Source of the DNA: Mycobacterium sp. Marseille-P9652
GTDB lineage: Bacteria > Actinomycetota > Actinomycetes > Mycobacteriales > Mycobacteriaceae
Reading direction: 5' to 3'
Length of the DNA: 42,797 nt
Assembly (NCBI RefSeq): GCF_902652685.1
Contig: NZ_CACRUY010000046.1
Location: 1-42,797 of the forward strand
The notes beneath the pieces were generated by a model that was not told the origin of the DNA, did no database searches, and saw only the letters and a program-made list of their open reading frames with translations. Shown here in pieces: positions 10,501 through 18,386 of the stretch; position 1 is the stretch's first letter, and the number at the start of each line of letters is the position of its first letter. Made by a program: the position numbers and the translations under genes.

Positions 10501-10734
10501 CCGCACCGCCGTCGCGCAGCGATCGGTGAGGTCGGCCATGATCTCCCGAAGTCGCTCCGCGCCGACCACTGCGGCGAGGTCCATCCAATGGACGACGTCG
10601 GCGAATAACACCGTCACCTGCTTGTACTCGGCGGAAGCATGGTGTTCGGCGATGGGTGCACCGCATCGGTCGCAGAAGCGCGCACCATCGCGCGCCCTCG
10701 TGCCGCATAAGTGGCAGGCGGCCGCTGCGGTCAT
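7564..10734 (-). CDS. Zinc-ribbon / class III nucleotide cyclase / STAND ATPase regulator
   Basis: A 1056-aa cytoplasmic signalling protein. Order: zinc ribbon with Cys7, Cys10, Cys21, Cys24; class III adenylate/guanylate cyclase domain (about 36-215) with metal-binding Asp46 (LFADVV) and Asp90 (FTGDG); AAA/STAND ATPase with Walker A GSPGIGKS (262-269) and Walker B VYVIED (381-386); then a long helical TPR-like tail. The transition-state Asn of canonical cyclases (VNxAxR) is Gly here (VGMAQR), with the Arg kept, so activity is uncertain. No C-terminal LuxR HTH is visible, unlike M. tuberculosis cyclase-ATPase-HTH proteins such as Rv0386. GGAGGTCGG precedes the ATG. It is divergent from the PE-lipase gene and absent from this place in M. 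tuberculosis. Confidence 0.88.
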   Translation of the reverse strand: MTAAAACHLCGTRARDGARFCDRCGAPIAEHHASAEYKQVTVLFADVVHWMDLAAVVGAERLREIMADLTDRCATAVRRYGCTVTQFTGDGIMAVFGAPVALEDHAVRACLAALGIQEEAKRLADAIAERDGVELRLRVGLNSGQVTAGGLGSGHFGYAAVGEQVGMAQRMESVAPPGGVMLSASTARLVEGAANLCEAEIVHIKGADEPVAAYRLLSAGDGRRITARSESKLVGRQWELTTVEHLLNRAITGHGAIVGVVGSPGIGKSRLVREVAALARRQNAEVFTTSCESHAADIAFHVVARLLRTNTGVDGLDPQAARARLRARVRGADPEDMALLDDLLGIADPDAALPKIDPDARRRRLTSLVNAASLARNTPTVYVIEDVHWIDAASESMLIAFLEVIPRTPSLVLITYRPEYRGALSRVAGAHTICLAPLSDSEMTALVRELIGEDPSVGNLGPRIVERAAGNPYFAEEMVRELAERGVLQGQAGAYVSAADTNDATVPATLQATIGARIDRLEPAAKRTLNAAAVIGSRFSLGLLRRLGVEPVTDDLVAAQLIDQVGLAPQPDYVFHHPLIRAVAYEAQLKSDRAELHRRVANVLESGDPATEENAALIARHLDAAGDPRSAYGWHMRAATWATNRDIAAAEFSWQRAVEIADALPAEDPDRAAMRIAPRTMLCGTAYRVQVDVAGDRFEELQQLCTDEGDKASLAIGMAGLVTVHAWRARIREASRLASESWALVESLGDPTLTVGLSFGPIYAKFESGEWSDVLRWSQRVIDLADRDPAKGNLLIGSPLALAFATRAFARYCLGHPGWRDDLRDGLAMARSADSLSYAAGVGYVYWPGIPLGVLRPDDSAMREIEDALRIAERSADDLALDLARATLGLALVHRQKDAERSSGQTLLDEAGEACLHRKHNMFDVPLFKVYSARERARCGERDEAIPLMRSVVDDLVREGQQPVWSVCTAGVLVETLLERGAECDIAEAEVAIERLAAAAADEALVMRDIWLLRLRALLARARGDEVAYVSFRDRYRDMANSLGFEGHIDWARAMV

Positions 10735-10893
10735 CCGACCTCCGCGCTCGGCCCCCCAAGCTTCAGGTCCACCAGCATAGGGCGCTGACCAGCGGCAGGT
10801 TGAAGAAGTGCAGTACTCCGCTACTGAATTCCCTGGGGCTGCGCCGCCGGACGATGGGCGTCAACCGGTGGGCCTACGAGGAGGCAGGCGGAC
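10735..10893. other. Divergent intergenic region between cyclase and PE-lipase
   Basis: These 159 bases must hold the promoters of both divergent genes. A 5-bp inverted repeat, CAGTA-N6-TACTG (10811-10826), is the only dyad I noticed and could be an operator, but it is too short to be convincing. No clear -10 element was assigned. Confidence 0.35.
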
Positions 10894-12249
10894 ATGTCGT
10901 TTGTATTCACCGCACCGGAGCTGATGAGCTCAGCGGCAGAGGATTTGGTTTCCATCGGTGTCGATCTCAACGCAGCCCACGCGGCGGCGGCCACCCGGAC
11001 CACGGCGGTGCTGGCCGCCGCCGAGGACGAGGTGTCGGCGGCGATTGCGGAGCTGTTCTCCGCTCACGGTCAAACCTTCCGGGCGCTCGGTGCCCAGGCG
11101 GCGGCGTTCCATGACCAATTGGTGGGGACGCTGAGCGCGGCGGCGGGCCAGTATGCGGCGGCGGAGGCCGCCAATGTCGTCGCCGCGGCGGCGAGTCCCC
11201 TGCAGACCGTGGAACAGGACCTGCAGGGTGTGATCAACGCGGTCGTCACCGAAATCTTCGGCTCCCCGGCCGGTCCGCCGATCCCGGCAAATCAGCCGGC
11301 GACCTTCACCGGCGCGGTGTCGCTGGCAACCAAATTCGAGAACAACGTGCTGTTGTGGCCGCTGAAGCAGCTGTGGAGCATACCCGCCGTCTACCAGCAG
11401 CTTGCGACGCCCAGTTCTCCCGTGTTGTCGCTGTTCACGGGCGACAACCCGCTGATGGGCTGGTTGATGGGCAACTCGCCTCCGCCGCTCTTGCCCATGT
11501 TGCTGGGAGAGACGGTGCAGTACACCAGCTACAACGGGATGAGCGTCGTGCAAATCACGCCGGCCCACCCGTCCGGCAACTACGTGGTTGCGCTGCACGG
11601 CGGTGGCTTCATCCTCCCGCCATTGATCCTGCATTGGGTGGACTACACGGTGATGGCCTACCAGACCGGCGCGACCATCGAAGTGCCGATCTACCCCTTG
11701 CTTCAGCAGGGAGGCACCGCCGGGACGGTGGTGCCGAACGTCGCCGGTTTCATCTCCGCCCAAATTGCGGCACACGGGGCGTCGCACGTCAGCGTGCAGG
11801 GTGACTCCGCGGGCGGCAGCATTGCCCTGGCCGCCGCCGAATACCTGGTGGCCCACAACCAAGCCGTCCCGTCCTCAATGGTTTTGCTGGCGCCATGGCT
11901 GGACGCAACCGTCAGCAATCCCAACATCCCGCTCGTGCGCGATCCCTTCCTCCCGCCCGTCGAATTCGGTCAAGAGCTCGGCAGGGCGTGGGCGGGCAAT
12001 CTTCCCTTGGACGACCCTCTCGCGAGCCCGCTCTACGGGTCACTCAAGGGTCTTCCTCCGACGACTGTCTACGCGGGCTCACTGGATTCCAACACGCCAA
12101 ACACCCTTGTCCTCCAGCAAGAAGCAGCATTGCAAGGGGCACCGATGAGCTTCGTCTACGCCACCGGCGGAATCCACGACTGGGTTCTGGTCACCCTGGA
12201 CGGGGTCCGTTACTGGCCGCAGATCGACCAGGAACTCGGTATCGCGTAG
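10894..12249 (+). CDS. PE-domain lipase/esterase (LipY-type, HSL family)
   Basis: A 451-aa protein with an N-terminal PE domain (about 1-95, [10 protein letters not shown]) that carries the type VII secretion signal YxxxE at Tyr87-Glu91. A linker is followed by an alpha/beta-hydrolase of the hormone-sensitive-lipase family: oxyanion HGGG (235-238), nucleophile Ser305 in GDSAGG, Asp398 and His428. The Asp-His spacing of 30 equals that recalled for M. tuberculosis LipY (Rv3097c), a triacylglycerol lipase. It is probably exported by an ESX system (ESX-5 by analogy) to act on lipids in the cell envelope or outside. GAGGAGG lies nine bases before the ATG. No PPE partner is adjacent. Its stop is six bases from the stop of the convergent LuxR gene. 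Confidence 0.9.
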   Translation: MSFVFTAPELMSSAAEDLVSIGVDLNAAHAAAATRTTAVLAAAEDEVSAAIAELFSAHGQTFRALGAQAAAFHDQLVGTLSAAAGQYAAAEAANVVAAAASPLQTVEQDLQGVINAVVTEIFGSPAGPPIPANQPATFTGAVSLATKFENNVLLWPLKQLWSIPAVYQQLATPSSPVLSLFTGDNPLMGWLMGNSPPPLLPMLLGETVQYTSYNGMSVVQITPAHPSGNYVVALHGGGFILPPLILHWVDYTVMAYQTGATIEVPIYPLLQQGGTAGTVVPNVAGFISAQIAAHGASHVSVQGDSAGGSIALAAAEYLVAHNQAVPSSMVLLAPWLDATVSNPNIPLVRDPFLPPVEFGQELGRAWAGNLPLDDPLASPLYGSLKGLPPTTVYAGSLDSNTPNTLVLQQEAALQGAPMSFVYATGGIHDWVLVTLDGVRYWPQIDQELGIA

Positions 12250-12255
12250 AGGCGC

Positions 12256-14871
12256 CTAATTCGTTTGCGGCCGCGGTATCAGGGCGCCGAGTTCGTCGCG
12301 GCTCGCGGTGCCGGTCTTCGCCATCGCCCGGTAGATGTGGCTCTCGACGGTGCGCACCGAGAGCACAAGGCGTTCGGCGATGGCGCGGTTGGAGCATCCC
12401 TCGCCGATCAGCGTCACGATCTCACGTTCGCGTTCGGTGAACGGGACGGGTTCGTTGGCCTGTCGAAGCGCGGGAGTCCATGCGCCCCCGCATCGTTCGG
12501 CCAGCGCCTCAGCGCGCGCCGCGCATGCCAGAGCCGACCCCCGGAGCCCCTGGCCGCGATACGCCAGGGCGGCGTAGGCGGCTGCGTCGATGGCGGCAAC
12601 CATGTCGCCCATCCGCTCGAATTCCTCTGACACCTCACCTAATTCAGCGGCATTGCCGTCGCGCAAGGCGGCCGAGAACCGCGCGGCGGTGCCGGCACGT
12701 GGTCCCTCAACGACCGTTTTGAGGTCACGCAACCGTGCTGAGCCCGAGCGGTCACCGAACTGCGCGGCGGTCTGCAGACAGAACACCTCGGCCGCGAGCT
12801 GACCCTTGGCCGCGGCCCTGTCGGCCGCCGACCGCGCGAGGGCGATCGCCTCGGTGGCGGCGCCTTGACCGGCCGCCACCCATGCCCGGGCCAGGCTCCG
12901 TTCATAATCCAGCAGCCGGAAGGGACGCCGTTGCTCGTCGAGCGTGTCAAGGGTGGCGGCTGCCTCGGCCGTCCGACCGCGCATGGCGAGGGTGGTGGCA
13001 CGCGGCACGTGATAGCGAAATCCCCAGCCCAGCGCGTGCGTGGCGGAGAGGCCCACTGCGGCCTGGTCGAGCAGCGCGGCCGCCGAATCCAGGCATCCGG
13101 CGCCGAGTGCGGCCCGACCCGCCACCGCGGGACCCAACAATTGGGCCGCACCCGGCAGGTCGGCCGCCTGCCGGTGCACCTGCTCGGCCAGCTCGAGCGC
13201 GTCGGCGATCCGGCCGGCCAGCAGCAGCGCGCTCACGTGTGCGTCGGCGATGTTGAACCTCATGTGCGGAGCGTCGAAGGACCGCGCCGCGGCGGCATAC
13301 CCGGTCTCGGCGGCGGCCACGGCTTCGCTCACGCGACCCGCATCGGCCGGGATCGCGGTCAGGGCAAAGGCGATTTCGGCGCCCACGACGGCCGGCAACT
13401 CGTCCAACGCAAGGTGCTGCGACGCGCGGATCGCCGCTTCCGGCTCGTCAACCGCAAACCAGTAGACGGTGAGAAAGGCATCGATATAGCTGCGGGCTTG
13501 TGGTGAGGTGGCCGGTGCGGCCGCGTCGATGAGTTCTTTCGCCCGTGCCGGGTCGCCCAGCGCCCACAGCATGTTGCTGGCCCGCAGGAACGCAAGTCTG
13601 GCACGCTCGGCATCGCTCAACTGGTCGGCATCGACGCCGCCCAGCACCGCCTCGGCCTCCTCGGCCCGGCCCATCCACGAAAGCGCATGACCCCGAACAA
13701 AATTCGGTTCTGGGCCGCCTCCCGCGCGCATGGCCGCCTCCGCGAGTCGATCGGCGAGGGGCAGATCGGCCAGCCACACGGCGCCATGGGCGGCCTTCAC
13801 CAGCAGGTGGGCGTCCGGTGTGAGGTCGGAGTCGAGGCTCAACGCGGCGCGCCGCACGACGACCTGAATGTCGTCGTGGTCATCGGCTTCGGCGAGTTCG
13901 CAGGCGACCTGACCGCGCAAGCGTCGCAGGCGGGTCGCCGCGGCGCTTCTGCGGCGCACCTCGCCGTACATGGGATGCGCCACACGCACTTCCATGCCGC
14001 CGGCGACGGGCTCGACTGAGATGAGGCCGCGGGTTTCGGCCTCCTCGACCGCGGCCCGATCGGTGATACGGGTGAGGCACGCCAGTTCGATCGGCTCCCC
14101 GACGGCCACCACGTCGATCACATCGCTGACACGCTCGGGAAGTGCCCCGATGCGCGATTCGATGAGCTCGACCAGGCCCGGTGGCATGACGGGATCGCCA
14201 AGCCACCGCCAGTACCCCTGCTCCTGCACGATTCGGCCGTCGGCGACCTCCTGCTCGACGATGTTGCGCAGGTAGAGAACGTTGCCGCGGGTCAGCTTCC
14301 ACAACCGTTGTGAGGCAACCGGATCCATCGGTCCACCCAAGGCGTCCGACAAGAGTTTGGCGGTTTCGTCCGCTGACAACGGCTGCAGGTCGAGCCGGTC
14401 GAAATGGCTGAGCGCCCATATTTCTCGCACAGCGTCGGGGACCGGTTCACCGTCGCGAATGGTGAGAATCAGCTTCGCCTGGCCACGTTGGACGAGTTGG
14501 TGCACGACGAAGATCGACAGATCGTCGAGCAACGGCACGTCGTCGACGCAGATCACCACCGGCGCGGCCGTCGATGCCGGCGTCAGCGAATCGATCACCC
14601 CGCTCAGCAGTTGAACCGTGTCGGTGACCCCCGACGGCGCCCAGGCCGTGAAGGCACCCAGCGGAATGGTTCGCGACAACGACGTGCCGACCACCCACCG
14701 GCATTCCCAGCCGCGGGACCGCGCGGCGGAGAGGGCCTCACGGGCGACCCGGCTCTTGCCCACACCCGCCGCCCCACAGATGAGGATTCCCGAAGCATCC
14801 GGCGCCGAGATGGCGGCCCGCACGGCTGCCATCTCCTCGGAGCGACCGATCAACGGCCACGTCAGGCGCAC
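12256..14871 (-). CDS. Large ATP-binding LuxR-family transcriptional regulator
   Basis: An 871-aa regulator of the LAL/STAND type. It has an N-terminal ATPase with Walker A GAAGVGKS (33-40) and Walker B VVICVDD (105-111), a long Ala-rich helical, TPR-like middle, and a C-terminal LuxR/GerE helix-turn-helix (about 805-865, FTEREREIVTLIGEGCSNRA then RTVESHIYRAMAKTG). Such proteins usually bind a ligand or partner through the repeats and activate genes. The target is unknown; the convergent PE-lipase and the upstream kinase are the obvious candidates. The GTG start at 14871 is 33 bases after the kinase stop and sits six bases after a TAAGCT -10 element, so it may have its own leaderless transcript. 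It resembles the split cyclase-less regulators of M. tuberculosis. Confidence 0.88.
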   Translation of the reverse strand: MRLTWPLIGRSEEMAAVRAAISAPDASGILICGAAGVGKSRVAREALSAARSRGWECRWVVGTSLSRTIPLGAFTAWAPSGVTDTVQLLSGVIDSLTPASTAAPVVICVDDVPLLDDLSIFVVHQLVQRGQAKLILTIRDGEPVPDAVREIWALSHFDRLDLQPLSADETAKLLSDALGGPMDPVASQRLWKLTRGNVLYLRNIVEQEVADGRIVQEQGYWRWLGDPVMPPGLVELIESRIGALPERVSDVIDVVAVGEPIELACLTRITDRAAVEEAETRGLISVEPVAGGMEVRVAHPMYGEVRRRSAAATRLRRLRGQVACELAEADDHDDIQVVVRRAALSLDSDLTPDAHLLVKAAHGAVWLADLPLADRLAEAAMRAGGGPEPNFVRGHALSWMGRAEEAEAVLGGVDADQLSDAERARLAFLRASNMLWALGDPARAKELIDAAAPATSPQARSYIDAFLTVYWFAVDEPEAAIRASQHLALDELPAVVGAEIAFALTAIPADAGRVSEAVAAAETGYAAAARSFDAPHMRFNIADAHVSALLLAGRIADALELAEQVHRQAADLPGAAQLLGPAVAGRAALGAGCLDSAAALLDQAAVGLSATHALGWGFRYHVPRATTLAMRGRTAEAAATLDTLDEQRRPFRLLDYERSLARAWVAAGQGAATEAIALARSAADRAAAKGQLAAEVFCLQTAAQFGDRSGSARLRDLKTVVEGPRAGTAARFSAALRDGNAAELGEVSEEFERMGDMVAAIDAAAYAALAYRGQGLRGSALACAARAEALAERCGGAWTPALRQANEPVPFTEREREIVTLIGEGCSNRAIAERLVLSVRTVESHIYRAMAKTGTASRDELGALIPRPQTN

Positions 14872-14877
14872 GGCCAG

Positions 14878-14883
14878 AGCTTA
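14878..14883 (-). promoter_or_regulatory. -10 element for leaderless LuxR mRNA
   Basis: On the minus strand TAAGCT (TANNNT) is followed by six bases and then the GTG start, the spacing of mycobacterial leaderless transcripts. It lies in the 33-base gap after the kinase stop. Confidence 0.45.
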
Positions 14884-14904
14884 GAAGCGTCGGTGCCCCC
14901 GGCG

Positions 14905-16644
14905 CTAGCCCACCGTCACCGATTTGATCGTGACCGTGGACGACGGCATGCCGCTCTCCCGGTTGCCGGCCACACCCAGCTTGGCGATCTTGTCGAGGGT
15001 CGCCAGCCCCGCCTCGTCGACCGTGCCGAATACCGTTGACTCCGGGTTGATTTCGGCGTCGCGGTAGACCATGAAGAACTGGCTCTCGTTGGTGTTGGGC
15101 CCGGCGGTGGCCATGGCGACGGTCCCGCGCGGGTACAGCACCGTCGCCTTGAGCGCGGGGTCGTCCGCCTTGTACTGATTGGTGGGGTACTCGTCGGCGT
15201 ATTCGTATCCCGGGCCGCCGCTGCCCTCGTTGTCGGGGCCGCCGCACATCAGCGTTCCCTCCTCTTTCGCGTCGACCAGCCGGCCACACTCGGTGTTGTC
15301 GAAGAACTGCTGTCTGGCCAGGCTGACGAAGCTGTTGACCGCGCAAGGGGATTCGGAGTTGGCGAGCTGGATGCCGATGTCACCGAAGTTGGTGGAGATG
15401 GTCGCGTGGATCTGCGCGGGTTCGGTCGACACCGGGCCCGACGGCGGCGGGTTCACCGGCTTGGTGGACGGGTCCGGTGCGGGCGGGTACTGGCAGTCGG
15501 CGCCGGGCTGGGTGGGGGGCGCGAACGCGGGCAGCGGCGGCACGGTCCCGGCGGCCTGGGCGGTCGACCCGGGCGCGGATCCGGGCCGCGCGGGCGCCTT
15601 GCCGCGCGTCGGCGACGGCGAGGCCGTGCTGCTCGCGTTGTCGTGGCTGTGGGTCACCAGCGAGACCACCAGCGCCACCACCGCGGCCAGCGCGACCAGT
15701 GACCCGCCGACGATGCCGACGATGAGCCGCCGGTTGGAGGTGGCGGCCGCAGGCGGTGGAGGGGTGATCGGCGGCGGCATGGGCCCGGGCGGCATCGGCC
15801 CGGGCGCCTGGGGTGCGGGCGCGCCCGTCAGCGCCGCCCGGGCGGCCTCGGCGAGCTCGATGGCCGTCTGGTAGCGCTCGTCGACGTCCTTGGCCATCCC
15901 GCGGGCGACCACCTCGTCGAAGGCCGGTGGGATGTCGGGCGCGCTCGCCGACGGTCGCGGCGGTGGCGTGTTCAGGTGCGCGTTGAGCTGCTCCTCGAGG
16001 TTGTCGCCGGTGAAAGGCCGCTTGCCGGTGAGGCATTCGTACAGCACGCAGGCCAGGGAGTAGACGTCGGCGCGGTGATCGGTTGTGCCCCTGAACCGCT
16101 CGGGCGCCAGGTAGGCGACAGTGCCCATGGTGGCCCCGGTCTGCGTGAGCGCGGTGTCGTTCATCGATCGTGCCAGGCCGAAGTCGATCAGGTAGACGAA
16201 GTCCCGCGCGGTGGTCACCAGGATGTTCTTCGGTTTGATGTCACGGTGGACCAGCCCCACCCGGTGGGCGCTATCCAGCGCCGCCGCAACCTGTTCGATG
16301 ATGGCGACGGTGCGTTCGGGGCTCAACCGTCCGCCGTTCTCGACGATGTACTCGGCCAGGTCGCGTCCCTCGATCAGCCGCATGTCGACGTACAGCCGGC
16401 CGTCGAGTTCGCCGTAACCGTGGATGGGCACGATGTGGGGATCGTTGAGACCCGCGGCAATGCGCGCCTCCCGCCGGAACCGGCGCTGAAAATCGTCGTC
16501 TTCAGCCAGATGTGGAGGGAGGACTTTGAGCGCCACCACCCGATCCGTCGTGGCGTCGTAGGCGCGGTACACGCGCCCCATGCCGCCGCGCCCGAGCAAC
16601 CCCTGTATCTGGTAGTGCCCGAACGTTTCCGGATCGATACTCAT
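14905..16644 (-). CDS. Receptor Ser/Thr protein kinase with extracytoplasmic cyclophilin domain
   Basis: A 579-aa PknB-type receptor kinase. The cytoplasmic kinase (about 11-270) has Gly loop GRGGMG (18-23), Lys40, HRD 133-135 with KPKN, DFG 154-156, Thr-rich activation loop and APE 180-182, so it should be active. A Pro-rich juxtamembrane stretch (275-300) leads to one membrane helix (about 306-331) and a Ser/Pro linker. The outer domain (about 405-579) is a cyclophilin-type peptidyl-prolyl isomerase with Arg455 and SQFFMVY kept. His before the catalytic Arg is Gly. Four Cys (384, 434, 453, 467) match those of the neighbouring PpiB and may form disulfides. I know no M. tuberculosis kinase with this sensor. 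It follows ppiB by 56 bases. Confidence 0.92.
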   Translation of the reverse strand: MSIDPETFGHYQIQGLLGRGGMGRVYRAYDATTDRVVALKVLPPHLAEDDDFQRRFRREARIAAGLNDPHIVPIHGYGELDGRLYVDMRLIEGRDLAEYIVENGGRLSPERTVAIIEQVAAALDSAHRVGLVHRDIKPKNILVTTARDFVYLIDFGLARSMNDTALTQTGATMGTVAYLAPERFRGTTDHRADVYSLACVLYECLTGKRPFTGDNLEEQLNAHLNTPPPRPSASAPDIPPAFDEVVARGMAKDVDERYQTAIELAEAARAALTGAPAPQAPGPMPPGPMPPPITPPPPAAATSNRRLIVGIVGGSLVALAAVVALVVSLVTHSHDNASSTASPSPTRGKAPARPGSAPGSTAQAAGTVPPLPAFAPPTQPGADCQYPPAPDPSTKPVNPPPSGPVSTEPAQIHATISTNFGDIGIQLANSESPCAVNSFVSLARQQFFDNTECGRLVDAKEEGTLMCGGPDNEGSGGPGYEYADEYPTNQYKADDPALKATVLYPRGTVAMATAGPNTNESQFFMVYRDAEINPESTVFGTVDEAGLATLDKIAKLGVAGNRESGMPSSTVTIKSVTVG

Positions 16645-16651
16645 CTGAACG

Positions 16652-16657
16652 ACGATA
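16652..16657 (-). promoter_or_regulatory. -10 element for leaderless kinase mRNA
   Basis: Minus-strand TATCGT (TANNNT) is followed by seven bases and then the kinase ATG. No good Shine-Dalgarno is present, which fits leaderless initiation. Confidence 0.45.
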
Positions 16658-16700
16658 ACGAATCACGGCCCGGAAACGGTGATTCGCACCGCTCGAAGGG

Positions 16701-17600
16701 TCAGTCGAGCAGTATCGACTTGATGGTGACGTCGACGGCCGGCGGCCCGTCCTCGCCGCCGCCGGCGACGCCGGCCTTGGCGATCTTGTCAAGAACGGCG
16801 AGCCCGTCGGGCTGGATCGTGCCGAACACCGTGTACTGCGGCGGCAACTGAGAATCCTTGTACACCATGAAGAACTGGCTGCCATTGGTGCCGGGCCCGG
16901 CGTTGGCCATGGCCAGCGTTCCGCGCGGGTACAGCACCGGCTCCTGCGCCTTCGGGTCGTTCGGCGGGTACTGGTCGGTCGGGTACTCGTTGGCGAACTG
17001 ATAGCCGGGACCGCCCGTCCCATCACCCTTGGGGTCGCCGCACTGCAGGACGCCCAAATTCGCGGAGGTGGTCAACCGGTGGCACTTGGTGTTGTCGAAG
17101 TACTTCTGGCCGATCAGGCTCGCGAAACTATTGACGGTGCAAGGTGATTCGTTGTTGGCCAGCATCAGCCCGAGGTTGCCCTGGCTGGTCGCCATGCTCG
17201 CGCTCACCTGGGCCGGGTCGGTGGGGATCTTGCCGGTCCGCGGCGGCTTGACCGGCTTTGCCGCCGGTTCCTGAGGCGTCGCCTGGTACTGGCAGTTGGC
17301 GCCGAGGTTGGCCGACGGCTTGAACGGCGGCAGAGGCGGGGTCGATCCCGTCTGGGGCGGGGTTTCGCTGGTGGACGCGGGCGCGCTGCTGCTCGGGGTG
17401 GTGGTCGACGCGGTATTGGTCTTGTGCTCGTGCTTGGTGTTGACGACCGCGATCACGGCCACGACGATCACGGCCAGCGCCAGGGCCGAGCCGGCGGCGA
17501 TGACGATGATGCGGCGCCGCTTGGCCTGCTTCTGGCGCCGCTCGAGCTGACGTTCGAGTTTGCGCTTGGCGTTGGCGCGTCGCTGTTCGTTCGTCGGCAC
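16701..17600 (-). CDS. ppiB: Membrane-anchored peptidyl-prolyl cis-trans isomerase B
   Basis: A 299-aa cyclophilin. It has a basic cytoplasmic N-terminus, one membrane anchor (about 28-54), a Ser/Thr/Pro linker and an extracytoplasmic isomerase domain (about 125-299). That domain has the catalytic CHRL (Arg55 of cyclophilin A), SQFFMVY and YTVFGTI. It would catalyse prolyl isomerisation of exported proteins. Four Cys (in ANCQY, SPCTVN, TKCHR, LQCGD) are shared with the kinase sensor domain. The GTG start gives VPTNEQRR, matching M. tuberculosis Rv2582 as recalled (PTNAQRR), with GGAGG upstream. It is the first of three consecutive minus-strand genes (ppiB, kinase, LuxR) and is divergent from the glyoxalase gene. 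Confidence 0.94.
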   Translation of the reverse strand: MPTNEQRRANAKRKLERQLERRQKQAKRRRIIVIAAGSALALAVIVVAVIAVVNTKHEHKTNTASTTTPSSSAPASTSETPPQTGSTPPLPPFKPSANLGANCQYQATPQEPAAKPVKPPRTGKIPTDPAQVSASMATSQGNLGLMLANNESPCTVNSFASLIGQKYFDNTKCHRLTTSANLGVLQCGDPKGDGTGGPGYQFANEYPTDQYPPNDPKAQEPVLYPRGTLAMANAGPGTNGSQFFMVYKDSQLPPQYTVFGTIQPDGLAVLDKIAKAGVAGGGEDGPPAVDVTIKSILLD

Positions 17601-17711
17601 GGCCGATATGCCCTCCAGGTCGATGAGTCGAGCCCAAGTCCGCCGCTCAGGCTAGTGCGGGCGCCGCGACCCGTGTCAAGCGGGCCTGCCGGAGATGGGA
17701 AACTGGGATTC

Positions 17712-18386
17712 GTGTTGATCACCGGATTCCCCGCCGGCATGTTGCAGTGCAACTGTTACGTGCTGGCCGAGCGGCAGGGTGCCGACGCCATCGTCGTCGA
17801 CCCCGGTCAGCGCGCGATGGGCGCCCTGCGGCGCATCCTCGACGAGAACCGGCTCACCCCGGCCGCCGTTCTGCTCACCCACGGCCACATCGACCACATG
17901 TGGTCGGCGCAGAAAGTGTCCGACACCTTCGGTTGCCCCACCTACATCCACCCCGAGGACCGGTTCATGCTCACCGACCCCATCTACGGACTGGGCCCGC
18001 GGGTGGCCCAGCTGGTGGCGGGGGCCTTCTTCCGCGAGCCCAGGCAGGTGGTGGAGCTGGACCGCGACGGCGACAAGATCGACCTGGGCAGCGTGAGCGT
18101 CAACGTCGACCACACGCCCGGACACACCCGGGGGTCGGTGACCTTCCGGATCACCCAGGCGGCCAGGACGGGCGCCGACGTGGTGCTGACCGGTGACACG
18201 CTGTTCGAGCGCTCGATCGGCCGCACCGACCTGCACGGCGGCAGCGGACGCGACCTGCTCACCTCGATCGTCGAGAAGCTCCTGGTGCTCGACGACGCCA
18301 CGGTGGTGCTCCCGGGGCACGGCAACGCCACGACGATCGGCGCCGAGCGCCGGTTCAACCCGTTCCTCGAAGGGCTGAGCCCGTGA
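17712..18386 (+). CDS. Metallo-beta-lactamase-fold hydrolase, glyoxalase II-like (Rv2581c type)
   Basis: A 224-aa protein of the glyoxalase II branch of the metallo-beta-lactamase fold, the same length as M. tuberculosis Rv2581c. It carries the metal-binding motif THGHIDH (residues 56-62), then [19 protein letters not shown] and [10 protein letters not shown], which supply the remaining His and Asp ligands for a two-metal site. The probable reaction is hydrolysis of a thioester such as a hydroxyacyl-thiol; in mycobacteria the thiol would not be glutathione. The natural substrate is unknown. GTG 17712 is chosen to match the family length; other in-frame starts upstream run into the ppiB region. 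Its TGA overlaps the hisS GTG (GTGA), so the two are coupled. Confidence 0.88.
   Translation: MLITGFPAGMLQCNCYVLAERQGADAIVVDPGQRAMGALRRILDENRLTPAAVLLTHGHIDHMWSAQKVSDTFGCPTYIHPEDRFMLTDPIYGLGPRVAQLVAGAFFREPRQVVELDRDGDKIDLGSVSVNVDHTPGHTRGSVTFRITQAARTGADVVLTGDTLFERSIGRTDLHGGSGRDLLTSIVEKLLVLDDATVVLPGHGNATTIGAERRFNPFLEGLSP

Noticed and set aside
12250-12260. GGCGCC between the PE-lipase and LuxR stops as a terminator
   Set aside because: A six-base palindrome without a loop is too short to form a stable hairpin.
14905-16644. Kinase-cyclophilin fusion as an assembly artefact of two genes
   Set aside because: The frame is continuous through kinase, membrane helix, linker and isomerase domain. The sensor domain also differs from ppiB at many positions, so it is not a misjoined copy.
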